Assembly (NCBI RefSeq): GCF_009909145.1 | Contig: NZ_JAAAPJ010000012.1 | Coordinates: 1 to 64,000, forward strand | Length of the DNA stretch: 64,000 nucleotides | Direction of reading: 5' to 3' | Source: Corallococcus silvisoli | GTDB lineage: Bacteria; Myxococcota; Myxococcia; Myxococcales; Myxococcaceae | In this document: positions 7,994-15,885 of the stretch, piece by piece | How positions within the stretch are numbered: the first letter of the stretch is position 1 | Layout of the letters: each line of letters opens with the position of its first letter | Made by a program: the position numbers and the translations under genes | The notes under the pieces: generated by a model | Told to the model about the DNA's origin: nothing | Database searches by the model: none | Seen by the model: only the letters and a program-made list of their open reading frames with translations

Positions 7994-8479
7994 ATGCGAC
8001 CCTCTCTCGCCGCGTTCCTCAGTGGGCTGCTCTTCGCCGTGGGCCTGGGCCTGGGCGGAATGACCGACCCCTCCAACGTCCTGGGCTTCCTCGACGTCGC
8101 GGGGGACTGGGACTTCCGGCTGGCGTTCGTGATGGGGGGCGCTGTCGCCGTGCACGCGGCGCTGCGGCCCCTCATCCTGCGGCGGGCGCGGCCCCTGTTC
8201 GCTCCTGCGTTTCCTGTGTTCTCCCTCCAACGGGTGGATGCACGGCTCGTCGGGGGCGCGGCCCTGTTCGGCGTGGGGTGGGGGCTCGCGGGCTACTGCC
8301 CCGGACCCGCGCTCGCGTCGCTGGGCCAGGGGGGACCGGCGCTGCTCGTCTTCGTGTCCTCCATGCTGGGCGGGATGGCGCTCGCCCGGTGGGTGGCCCC
8401 GGAGCGCGGCGCCGGAGATGACGCGCGGGGCCAGGAGCGCCCAGCCTCCGGCGCGGAGCCTCGCCATGTCTCATCCTGA
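7994..8479 (+). CDS. YeeE/YedE family sulfur-compound permease, second half
   Basis: 161 residues with about four membrane helices. The signature cysteine is in GLAGYCPGPALASLG and the N-terminal motif GLGLGGMTDPSNVLGFLD is typical of the second half. The ATG at 7994 lies 11 bp after the stop of the first half. An alternative ATG at 7973 would overlap the first gene by 11 bp. The C-terminal 25 residues are polar and probably cytoplasmic. Together with the preceding gene it likely imports a reduced sulfur compound that the neighbouring dioxygenase oxidises; this is inference from gene order. Confidence 0.84.
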   Translation: MRPSLAAFLSGLLFAVGLGLGGMTDPSNVLGFLDVAGDWDFRLAFVMGGAVAVHAALRPLILRRARPLFAPAFPVFSLQRVDARLVGGAALFGVGWGLAGYCPGPALASLGQGGPALLVFVSSMLGGMALARWVAPERGAGDDARGQERPASGAEPRHVSS

Positions 8480-8533
8480 GGGGAGGCCGCGCACCCGGGT
8501 GACGTGCCGGGCGCGTGAGGAGGAGGCCGGCGG

Positions 8534-9346
8534 GTGATGAGACCCCGGACCGAGGTGGAGCTGATGGAGGCTGCTCGCGCTGGAGACGCCGGGGCGTTGG
8601 AGGAGCTCCTCTGCCGCCATGAGCAGCAGGTGTATCGCTTTGGCCTGCGCATGTGCGGCTCCGAGGAGGACGCCCGGGATGTGCTCCAGGAGACACTGCT
8701 CGCGGCCTTTCGCGGCCTGCACACCTTCCGGGGCGAGGCGGCGCTGTCCACGTGGCTGTACCAATTGGCCCGGACGTACTGTGGCCGGTTGCGCCGCCTG
8801 CGCGCCGGGATGCCTGCCGCGTTCGAGCCGCTGGATGCGCCCGCGGCCGCGCAAGTGGCGGCGGACGAGGCGACTCCGGACAGGGCCTCCCTCGCGCGGC
8901 AGATGGGAGAGGTGTTGCAGGCCGCCATCCTCGCGTTGCCCGAGGAGCAGCGCGAGGCGCTGACGCTTCGGGACGTGGAGGGGCTCACGGCGGAGGAGGC
9001 GGCGCGGGTCGTGGGCATCGAGGTGCGGGCCCTCAAGAGCCGGCTGCACCGCGCCCGGGTCCAGCTTCGTGCGCACGTGGTGACGCTGTTGGGGGAGGGC
9101 GCCCAGCCGGACGCGCCGGGGTGCGCGGAGCTGGCGCGGGAGCTGTCGGAGTACGTCGCGCGGGACGTGGATCAAGCCACCTGCGCGCGCCTGGAGGCGC
9201 ACCTGTCGCGGTGCTCTCGCTGTGCGCGGGCGCATGGGGCGCTCAAGCGCTCGGTGTCCCTGTGCCGGAGCATCCCCGGGGACGCCGTGCCGGCCCCGGT
9301 GCGCTCGGCGGTGCGACAGGCGCTGGCCCGCGCGCTGGCGGACTGA
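8534..9346 (+). CDS. ECF sigma factor with C-terminal zinc-finger domain
   Basis: 270 residues. Sigma-70 region 2 spans about residues 10-85 (EQQVYRFGLRMCGSEEDARD, then a QETLLAAFRGLHTFRG segment). Region 4 spans about 125-180, with ALPEEQREALTLRDVEGL and an ALKSRLHRARVQLR recognition helix. The last 80 residues carry a putative zinc-binding motif with Cys...His-Leu-x2-Cys-x2-Cys (AHLSRCSRC), as in ZAS-type anti-sigma factors. Sigma factor and regulatory finger are thus on one chain. The GTG at 8534 or ATG at 8537 follows a GAGGAGGAGG ribosome-binding site. No separate anti-sigma gene is adjacent. Control by redox or metal state is plausible but not shown. Confidence 0.87.
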   Translation: MMRPRTEVELMEAARAGDAGALEELLCRHEQQVYRFGLRMCGSEEDARDVLQETLLAAFRGLHTFRGEAALSTWLYQLARTYCGRLRRLRAGMPAAFEPLDAPAAAQVAADEATPDRASLARQMGEVLQAAILALPEEQREALTLRDVEGLTAEEAARVVGIEVRALKSRLHRARVQLRAHVVTLLGEGAQPDAPGCAELARELSEYVARDVDQATCARLEAHLSRCSRCARAHGALKRSVSLCRSIPGDAVPAPVRSAVRQALARALAD

Positions 9347-9442
9347 GGCCCTCGCGCGTCATCGCGTTCCCGACGGTCGGGGGGCACGGACGTTGGCTGG
9401 ACGGCGCTGGGCTCAGGGACTGCTCGACGCTGGAGGCCGCCC

Positions 9443-10099
9443 GTGCGAGCGTCGCGCCCCGTGACGCCCTACGACAAGATCTTCGAGAACAACCAGCGCT
9501 GGGCGGAGGAACAGCTCCGCGCGGACCCTGACTATTTCACCAAGCTGTCGGTGTCGCAGCAGCCGGACTTCCTCTACATCGGATGTTCGGACAGCCGCGT
9601 CCCCGCGAACCAGATCATGGGCCTGGCGCCCGGTGACGTGTTCGTGCACCGCAACGTCGCCAACCTGGTCAACAACGTCGACCTCAACGTGATGTCGGTC
9701 ATCAACTACGCCGTCCGGCAGCTGGACGTGAAGCACATCATCGTCTGTGGCCACTATGGCTGCGGCGGGGTGCGGGCGGCGATGCAGCCCAAGGACCTGG
9801 GCATCCTCAACCCCTGGCTGCGGAACATCCGAGACGTGTACCGCTTCCACAAGCAGGAGCTGGACACCATCCAGGACGAGACCCGGCGCTATGAACGCCT
9901 GGTGGAGCTCAACGTCCTGGAGCAGAGCATCAACATCATCAAGACGGCCGCCGTGCAGAAGTCCTATCTGACGCGGGGCTTCCCCATCGTGCACTCGTGG
10001 GTGTTCGACCTGCGCAACGGCATCCTCCAGGACCTGAAGCTCGACTTCGTGCAGACGCTCCACAACATCCAGGAGGTCTACGACCTCACGAAGGAGTGA
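9443..10099 (+). CDS. Beta-class carbonic anhydrase
   Basis: 218 residues. The enzyme interconverts CO2 and bicarbonate using a zinc held by two Cys and one His. Visible motifs are IGCSDSRVP (first Cys and the Asp-Arg dyad) and CGHYGCGGVRAAM (His and second Cys). The remainder follows the proteobacterial Can type, with NPWLRNIRDVYRFH and RGFPIVHSWVFDL. The GTG at 9443 is chosen because GGAGG lies six bases upstream; a second GTG at 9461 is possible. It is cytoplasmic. It stands alone between the sigma-factor gene and the endonuclease V gene. Confidence 0.94.
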   Translation: MRASRPVTPYDKIFENNQRWAEEQLRADPDYFTKLSVSQQPDFLYIGCSDSRVPANQIMGLAPGDVFVHRNVANLVNNVDLNVMSVINYAVRQLDVKHIIVCGHYGCGGVRAAMQPKDLGILNPWLRNIRDVYRFHKQELDTIQDETRRYERLVELNVLEQSINIIKTAAVQKSYLTRGFPIVHSWVFDLRNGILQDLKLDFVQTLHNIQEVYDLTKE

Positions 10100-10121
10100 G
10101 GGCCCGGCAAGGAAGGCAGGC

Positions 10122-10667
10122 GTGTCGGGGACCGCGGCTCCTGGCAGGATGGCCAGGAGGAGCGTGCCCTGGATGATCGCGTGCGTGGACGTGGACTACC
10201 GGCGGGAGTGCACCGTGGCCGCGTGCCTCCTTTTCCGTGACTGGGCGGACGCGTGCGAAGCCGGGCGGCAGGTCGAACGCGGCCCGCCGGCGGAGGAGTA
10301 CGTGCCGGGCGAGTTCTTCCGCCGGGAGCTGCCCCACCTGCTGCGCGTGCTCGGCGCCGTGGCGGAGCCGCTGGAGACGGTGGTCATCGACGGGTACGTG
10401 TGGCTGGGCGAGGCGCGGCCCGGCCTGGGCGCCCACCTGTACGAAGCGCTGGGGCGGCGCGTCCCGGTGGTGGGCGTCGCGAAGCGCTCCTTTCACGACA
10501 ACACCCTGGCCGTGCCGGTGCTCCGCGCCCGGAGTCAGCGTCCGTTGTTCGTCACGGTCGCGGGCTTGGACGCGGCGGTCGCGGCGGCTTGCGTCCAGCG
10601 CATGCACGGCGACGCGCGTTTCCCCACCTTGCTCCGTCGCGTGGACCGGCTGTGCCGCGAAGCGTGA
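10122..10667 (+). CDS. Short endonuclease V-like protein
   Basis: 181 residues or fewer. Endonuclease V cleaves DNA or RNA near deaminated adenine (inosine). The family order of acidic and basic residues is visible: first Asp in IACVDVDY, Glu in YVPGEFFRRELP, second Asp in VVIDGYVWLG, Lys in VGVAKRSF and a C-terminal MHGDARFPTLLRRVDRL. It lacks most of the N-terminal helix of full-length Nfi (about 220 residues). The GTG at 10122 has AAGGAAGG upstream; ATG at 10173 would start exactly at the core. The assignment is by motif only and activity is uncertain. Confidence 0.75.
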   Translation: MSGTAAPGRMARRSVPWMIACVDVDYRRECTVAACLLFRDWADACEAGRQVERGPPAEEYVPGEFFRRELPHLLRVLGAVAEPLETVVIDGYVWLGEARPGLGAHLYEALGRRVPVVGVAKRSFHDNTLAVPVLRARSQRPLFVTVAGLDAAVAAACVQRMHGDARFPTLLRRVDRLCREA

Positions 10668-10690
10668 GCGCGCCGGAGTGAAACACGCCC

Positions 10691-10723
10691 GGCGGCCCCG
10701 GGCCTCGGATGACCCCGGCCGCC
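10691..10723 (+). terminator. Possible stem-loop after the endonuclease V gene
   Basis: GGCGGCC (10691-10697) pairs with GGCCGCC (10717-10723) around a 19-nt GC-rich loop, 24 bases after the stop codon. No T-run follows, so it could be a rho-independent terminator only in the weak form seen in GC-rich genomes. Confidence 0.25.
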
Positions 10724-11817
10724 AACGGGCACGGTCGATAACAAAGACGACCTTGGGATACGCGCCAGCCGGGCGGGCACGCACGACGTGTCGAGCAGGT
10801 GCTGGGCCATGGTCATCCGCATCCGCGTCGTCTTCGACAGTCAGTCCTTGAGACGTCTCTCGGCGCTGTCGCCATGCAGGCGACGGTCTTTCGTCGTTCG
10901 AAACAACGCCGCCGGAAAGCGACGGTTGTATCGGGTTCGTGAAGGTCGGATGTGTCGTCATGAATGTGATTCAGTGTCGAGCCCTGTCGTGGCGTTGAGG
11001 TGCATGGATTGTGTGGCTCGAAATCTCAATCCAGTGGTCACGATTATCAGTCGCTCCAGGGGGCCGGGTCCGGCGTCCCAGCGGGTATGTCTGGAGATGC
11101 CGCCCCACCCCGAGGGTCAGGTCGGGGAACCCCGTGGGAGGGTGGGGACACCTGGGGTAGGTAGGCAGGCGTCTTCGTACTGGCGGAGGTGTGCGCGCCT
11201 ATCCGGACGCGAGGGCTGAAGAGGGTGGTTCCGCGTACGCAATCCGGCCCTGCCGGCGGATGGTGTGCACGGGAGTGTGCGCAGGTTGCCGTGGACCTTC
11301 GTACCAAGGGATTCCATCCCACTCGGGAGCAATTGAGCGTGGGCATGCTACCCTGGACGTCCTGCCCCAGAGGAGGAAATGACATTGCCCTTGGCTTGCG
11401 AGTGATGACCGGGTTGGTAGGAATTGGCTGTCTCAGGTCCATGAAACGCTGTCAACGTGTCGTTGATATTGGTGTCGGCTGGGCGCTCTTTGGTGTGCTG
11501 TGATTGGGCGGATCAGGGCTCTGGCGGGAGGCATCTGTCACGCGCGTGCCCCATGGGGCATCGTCCGGCACTCGGGTCTGGAGTTCTCGTTCCAGAATCG
11601 CGCGGGTTGAGATGTGATTTTAATTTTATCGGGTGGGTGTGTCTATCTTCTCCGATATAGACCCAAAAGGCAGTTGCTGGAGTTGGGGGCGGGTTCCAGC
11701 TTCCGGCTCGCAAGCAATTGAGGCATTCAGCCGTGGCGGGAGCCGGGTGCTCCCGGGGACGTCCATTCCCGCTTGCGAGGACGTCACGGTGGCGTGCCCC
11801 TGGAGGAGCGGAGCGCA
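10724..11817. other. Long non-coding stretch, lower GC than surroundings
   Basis: About 1.1 kb without a convincing gene. Reading frames here are short, lack third-position GC bias and have no recognisable motif. The part from about 10850 to 11720 has visibly more A and T than the flanks, including runs such as ATTTTAATTTTATC at 11617-11630. One small stem-loop, GTCTAT...ATAGAC, lies at 11641-11662. With the transposase relative downstream, this may be decayed acquired DNA. Possible content includes promoters or an unrecognised RNA. Confidence 0.45.
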
Positions 11818-11931
11818 ATGGCGAGCGACGCGAAGGAAATGAAGGACGTGCGGGTCACCGGGGAGGGAAGCGTGGGGCCCGAGGTGGCGCCTCCGCTGGG
11901 CTTGTTCGAGGCGAGCATGCGTCGGACGTAG
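11818..11931 (+). CDS. Candidate small protein, 37 residues
   Basis: An ATG at 11818 follows TGGAGGAG (11801-11808) at good spacing and opens a 37-residue frame (MASDAKEMKDVRVTGEGSVG... to SMRRT). It is charged, without membrane segment or cysteine. A hairpin follows 24 bases after the stop. I recognise no family. Myxobacterial small ORFs of this kind can be peptides, leader peptides or chance; composition and ribosome-binding site favour a real gene only moderately. Confidence 0.35.
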   Translation: MASDAKEMKDVRVTGEGSVGPEVAPPLGLFEASMRRT

Positions 11932-11954
11932 CCCACGCTCCTGTCGGGCGTCAC

Positions 11955-11975
11955 AGGCCCTGATTTGAGGGGCCT
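11955..11975 (+). terminator. Hairpin after the small ORF
   Basis: AGGCCC (11955-11960) pairs with GGGCCT (11970-11975) across a 9-nt A/T-rich loop. It is followed by a C-rich stretch, not Ts. It lies between the small ORF and the transposase-like gene. Confidence 0.25.
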
Positions 11976-12189
11976 CCGCCCCCCTGGCGGCGGTCCCTCC
12001 TCGGCCAGCGTCGCCGCGCATCGAAGTGGCTCCTGGCCGGGAGCCAGGATGCCGGTGCACGCGCCCCGGTGTCCGCCCCCGCCGCTCCTTCCACTCCTCA
12101 CGGTCTCAACCGCCCCGGCCCCGCTGGCCGGTCCCCTCATTCCAGTCGTGTGTCCGCATCAGGCGGGCCGCGCTGAAGGAAGCCTTTCC

Positions 12190-13194
12190 ATGTCCGCTCA
12201 TCCGTCCCCGTCATTCTCTGCCGCACCCCATGTCTGGCGCGGCGCCCAGGGGGCGCTCTTCCGCGAGGATGCGCCCGGCGCCTGGGGCCTCTTTGGCGAC
12301 TGGGTGCCCTATGTCCTGGCGACTCGCCTCCGGGCGCTCATCGAACTGCGCTGGATGCGCTTCCCGGCCGCGGGGCAGGCGACGCTGGTCGCATCGCTGC
12401 TGGCGAAGCGCTCCCTTCCGACGCCGCTGGTGTGGAGGACGGTGGATGCCGCCGCCTTGGAGCGGGAGCGTCCGGCGGTGGAGGCCGCGGTGCTCGCGCG
12501 GTTGAGAGAGGTGGTGCCTCCGGCGCTCAAGGCGGTGTTCCTGGCGGCCGAGACCTTCAGCGAGCCCCGCGTCGTGCGCCAGCTGGCGGCGCTGGGGCTG
12601 GACTACGTCGTCAGGGTGGCGCCGGACACGGAGGTGTTCCACGCCACGGAAGGCCGCCGCCCCGCCGCGGCCTGGACGCCGGAGTCGATGCGCCCGGGGC
12701 GCGTGCTGGACGTGCGGCTCACCCCCGAACAGATCCCCGTGGCGGCACTCGTCTGCGCGAAGAAGGGGGCGCTCCACACGCCGTGGTGCCTGGCCACGAG
12801 CCTGCGCTCCACGCCCGCGAAGACGGTCCTGGATTTCGCCGCGCGGCTGGGCGGGCCGGCCCCGGAGCTCCTGTCTCCGGAATGGCTCCACCGGATGGGC
12901 CTGGCCCCCGCGGGGCCTCACCCGCCCGGGCAGCGGGACCGGCTGGTGCTGCTGGGCGCGCTCATCGCGGAGCTGCTCACGGTGCTGGGCGCGGTGGGCG
13001 GGAGCCTGGGGTTGTCCCGTCCGGGCGCCGGACCGCCGCCCGACAAGGGAGGGCGCACGCTCTTCCAGCAGGGGTGCATCTACTACCAGGCCCTGCCCCT
13101 GATGCCGGGCGCGCAGGCACGCCAACTGGTGGCGGCGCTCCAGCGGCACCTGGATGACAAGCCCGCCTTCAGGGAGCTGCTGGCCGCCTTGTGA
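12190..13194 (+). CDS. IS4-family transposase-like protein with eroded catalytic core
   Basis: 334 residues. The sequence follows IS4-type DDE transposases along much of its length: TPLVWRTVDAAALERERPAVEAAVLARLREVVP, GLDYVVRVA, VAALVCAKKGALHTPWCLATSL, a QRDRLVLLGALIAELLTVLG helix and a RTLFQQGCIYYQALPLMP C-terminus. In active relatives (from memory) the second strand ends in LLADRGFGD and the third motif is YxxRxxIExxFRDxK. Here the first reads FLAAETFSEP and the second region is replaced by an unrelated Gly/Pro-rich segment, so the catalytic acids and the Y-R-E-K signature are gone. The frame is intact with AAGGAAG before the ATG, which suggests retention for another role rather than simple decay. 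Confidence 0.7.
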   Translation: MSAHPSPSFSAAPHVWRGAQGALFREDAPGAWGLFGDWVPYVLATRLRALIELRWMRFPAAGQATLVASLLAKRSLPTPLVWRTVDAAALERERPAVEAAVLARLREVVPPALKAVFLAAETFSEPRVVRQLAALGLDYVVRVAPDTEVFHATEGRRPAAAWTPESMRPGRVLDVRLTPEQIPVAALVCAKKGALHTPWCLATSLRSTPAKTVLDFAARLGGPAPELLSPEWLHRMGLAPAGPHPPGQRDRLVLLGALIAELLTVLGAVGGSLGLSRPGAGPPPDKGGRTLFQQGCIYYQALPLMPGAQARQLVAALQRHLDDKPAFRELLAAL

Positions 13195-13300
13195 GGCATT
13201 GCCCTGGAGGCGGCGTGGCGCCCGCGCCCTGGGGGTTGCATTTCTCGTTTGTGTTTTTGTGTCGCGGTTCTTTCTTGGGTCGGTGTGAGGAAATACGAAA

Positions 13301-14968
13301 ATGATGGATTCGAAGCGTGGATGGGATGGGGTGGGGCGGGGTGGTTTTTCGCGGATGGGCAATCCCAGTCGGGATTCGCAGGGGCTCCTGGAGCCCTTCG
13401 TTCCGGACGCCCTGACGCAGGACGATGTGTCGACGCGGCTGGGGTATCAGCGCGTGGGGTACCGGGGCGATGGGTTGGGAGGGAACCTTTCCTATACATC
13501 CGTGCGCGTGGGGCGGCCTGTCTATAATTCGTATTCCCGGACGGAGCGGCGGCCGCAGTTGTCCGCGTGTGTTTCGGACCTGGGCATGGAGGACGGCCGG
13601 CCGGTGGGCCTGCGTGAGCCGCGCTTCTTCGGGCGGGGGTTCGATGTCTCGCGCCTGCCGCCCACGGCGTATGACCGGCTCGTGTTCGGGGCGCTGGGCA
13701 TCGTGGGGGACGCGGGGCCCCGCGCTTCGCAGATCCGCAAGCACGCCCGGGGCTCTCAGCTGGACCGCCGTGGACGCATCACCATCGTGGACTACCTCCA
13801 GGACGTGGCGTCGTTCCCGTTCCAGGGAATGGCCATGGCGAAGGTGGGGGCCAGCCTCTCCAACTACCACGCGCTGTACTTCTCCCAGGACCGGGCCCTG
13901 GGCATCCTGGGGGGCTTGAGGAACCTTCAGCTGCAGGCCGCGGCGCGAGGACATCCGTTGGAGCTGGCCTTCTCCGTGGGGGGATGGCTGATGTCCGGCC
14001 ACTTCTCCGGGATGGCGGCCAGCGCCCGGGAGCGCGCGGAGTTCATCTCCAGCGTCCTGGAGATGTTCTCCCTCTTCCCGATGTTCTCCTCGGTGGACCT
14101 GGACTGGGATTGCCTGGGGGGCGGGCGGCTGGAGAGCGACGAGTCGTCCAAGGACGACGGCGCGAACTATGTCCGGCTGGTGGGGGAGTTGCGGGCGGCG
14201 CTGGACTCGGCGCGGAGCCTGGGCCGCAAGGAGATCTCCATCGCGGCGAGCTGCGACCTCGCGAAGCTGCGGATGGCGAACGTGCCGGCGCTTCGGGAGG
14301 TGGGGCTGGACCGGGTGTATCTGAAGGGCTTCGACTTCTTCAGCACCGGGACGTCGCGCGCCATCGCGCACCACGCGAACCTCAAGCGCTACCCGGGCTC
14401 CATGCACTCCATCGAGCTGGCCGTGGACTTCCTCGTGTCGCGCAAGGTGGAGCCGGCCTGTCTTCACCTGGGGTACGCCGCGCAAGGACAGGCCGCCGCG
14501 GGGGCCAGCCGGGATTCGCTCCAGTACAACGCGGAAGGCGCCGCGCTGGGCACCTTCGAGGCGGGCGTGGTGGAGCTGTACGATCTGCTGCGCAACCAGG
14601 TGGACTTCTCCGCCCGGCCCCCCGTGGGCCGCAATGGCTTCGAGCTGTGCACGGACAGCTGGGCGGACGCGGACTACCTCTACAGCGAGGAGGCGCGGCA
14701 GCTCATCACCCTGGACACGCCGCGCACGGTGAAGGCGAAGGCGGAGTTCGTCGCCGCGAACGGGCTGGGGGGCATGTTCTGCGGGGGCGCGCACCAGGAC
14801 ACCGGGCTGCTCCACAACGCCGCGCGCGAGGGGTTGGGCGCCCAGGCGCTGCACACCGTGTTCGACATGGCCCCCACGTATGTCCCCGGTCAGGTGCGCC
14901 CGCTGGGGCCTGTCGTCCGGGATGCGCGTCCGCACGGGGAGGTGGCGGGCGGCGTCTCCGCGCCCTGA
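13301..14968 (+). CDS. GH18 chitinase-like protein with altered catalytic motif
   Basis: 555 residues. Residues about 150-520 form a glycoside hydrolase 18-type barrel: LAFSVGGWLMSGHFSGMA (the SxGG strand), FSSVDLDWDC at 262-271 (catalytic strand), and a closing MFCGGAHQDTGLLHNAAREGLG. The GH18 consensus DxxDxDxE reads SxxDxDxD here, with Ser263, Asp266, Asp268 and Asp270, so the general acid Glu is Asp. The C-terminal part resembles chitinases that accompany insecticidal toxin complexes (from memory). No signal peptide is visible in the polar N-terminus. GAGGAAA precedes the tandem ATG at 13301. It may bind rather than cut chitin-like glycans. Confidence 0.7.
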   Translation: MMDSKRGWDGVGRGGFSRMGNPSRDSQGLLEPFVPDALTQDDVSTRLGYQRVGYRGDGLGGNLSYTSVRVGRPVYNSYSRTERRPQLSACVSDLGMEDGRPVGLREPRFFGRGFDVSRLPPTAYDRLVFGALGIVGDAGPRASQIRKHARGSQLDRRGRITIVDYLQDVASFPFQGMAMAKVGASLSNYHALYFSQDRALGILGGLRNLQLQAAARGHPLELAFSVGGWLMSGHFSGMAASARERAEFISSVLEMFSLFPMFSSVDLDWDCLGGGRLESDESSKDDGANYVRLVGELRAALDSARSLGRKEISIAASCDLAKLRMANVPALREVGLDRVYLKGFDFFSTGTSRAIAHHANLKRYPGSMHSIELAVDFLVSRKVEPACLHLGYAAQGQAAAGASRDSLQYNAEGAALGTFEAGVVELYDLLRNQVDFSARPPVGRNGFELCTDSWADADYLYSEEARQLITLDTPRTVKAKAEFVAANGLGGMFCGGAHQDTGLLHNAAREGLGAQALHTVFDMAPTYVPGQVRPLGPVVRDARPHGEVAGGVSAP

Positions 14969-14999
14969 CAGGTGAATCCGCCCGGGGTAAAGGGGCGGG

Positions 15000-15824
15000 A
15001 TGAACGATGTGAACCTGGTGGAGATCGCAAGGCGGTTCGAGCGAAAGCAGGCGACCGGCGCGGTGGCGTTGGCGACGGAGTCCGCGCCGCTGGCCGACGG
15101 CTGGATGGCGTTTGGCGGCGTGGGCGCCTACGTGAACAAGTCGTGCGGCTATGGCTACGACCGGGAGGTGACGGGGGCGGAGCTGGACGCGCTGGTGGAC
15201 TTCTTCTCCTCGCGCGGGGTGGAGCCGAAGGCGGAGCTGAGCCCCTTCACGCCGCCGGCCCTGCTCCGGGGGCTGGCGGACCGAGGCTTCGTGCTGCGCG
15301 AGTTCGAGACGGTGCTGTACCGGCCGCTTCGCGCGGGGGCCGGCCGGGCCTCCCAGGGGCAGGGGGCGCCAGCGGGGTTGCGCATCGAGCGGGTGGACCC
15401 GTCCGACGAGGTGGCCGTGCGCCGGTTCGTGGAGGTCGCCAACAGTGGCTTCGTCCCCGAAGGCGAGGCGATGCCAGAGGTGTTCTTCGAGCTGGGCCTG
15501 AAGGGGGCACGCGCCCCCAACACGGACTCGTTCGTGGCGTGGCTGGAGGGCGTCGCCGTGGGGGCTGGAGGCTGCGAGTCGAGCGAAGGGCTCACGTCCC
15601 TGTTCGGCACGTCGGTGCTGCCCGCGTACCGGCGGCGCGGCATCCAGCAGGCGTTGATCTCCGCTCGGCTGGAGCGGGGCCTGGAGCGGGGCAGCGACCT
15701 GGCGGCCATCATGTCCGCGCCCGGCATCCCGACCGAGCGCAACGCCATGCGGATGGGGTTCCAGATGGCGTACTCCCGCGCCGTGCTGGTGAAGCCCGGC
15801 GCGGGGCTGGTGCCGTCGCCTTGA
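15000..15824 (+). CDS. GNAT-family N-acetyltransferase
   Basis: 274 residues. The C-terminal half (about 125-265) is a GNAT fold with the acetyl-CoA loop motif LPAYRRRGIQQALISARLERG and the terminal AMRMGFQMAYSRAVLV strand in which Gly-Phe ends the domain. The N-terminal half resembles the accessory domain of two-domain GNAT proteins (GVGAYVNKSCGYGYDREVT). The substrate is unknown. The ATG at 15000 follows AAAGGGGCGG. It lies 31 bp after the GH18-like gene on the same strand, so co-transcription is possible. Confidence 0.85.
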   Translation: MNDVNLVEIARRFERKQATGAVALATESAPLADGWMAFGGVGAYVNKSCGYGYDREVTGAELDALVDFFSSRGVEPKAELSPFTPPALLRGLADRGFVLREFETVLYRPLRAGAGRASQGQGAPAGLRIERVDPSDEVAVRRFVEVANSGFVPEGEAMPEVFFELGLKGARAPNTDSFVAWLEGVAVGAGGCESSEGLTSLFGTSVLPAYRRRGIQQALISARLERGLERGSDLAAIMSAPGIPTERNAMRMGFQMAYSRAVLVKPGAGLVPSP

Positions 15825-15885
15825 GCGAGGCGGGGTCGCCGTCCCGCGCCGCCCATGTTCCGGGCGCTGGGCCGGGCGCACCGAC

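Noticed and set aside
10788..11219. 143-codon open frame in the gene-poor region
   Set aside because: No ribosome-binding site, no motif, and codon usage unlike the neighbouring genes.
11405..11503. 32-codon hydrophobic ORF (MTGLVGIGC...)
   Set aside because: It has no suitably spaced ribosome-binding site; the AGGAGG at 11371 serves a different frame that stops after 8 codons.
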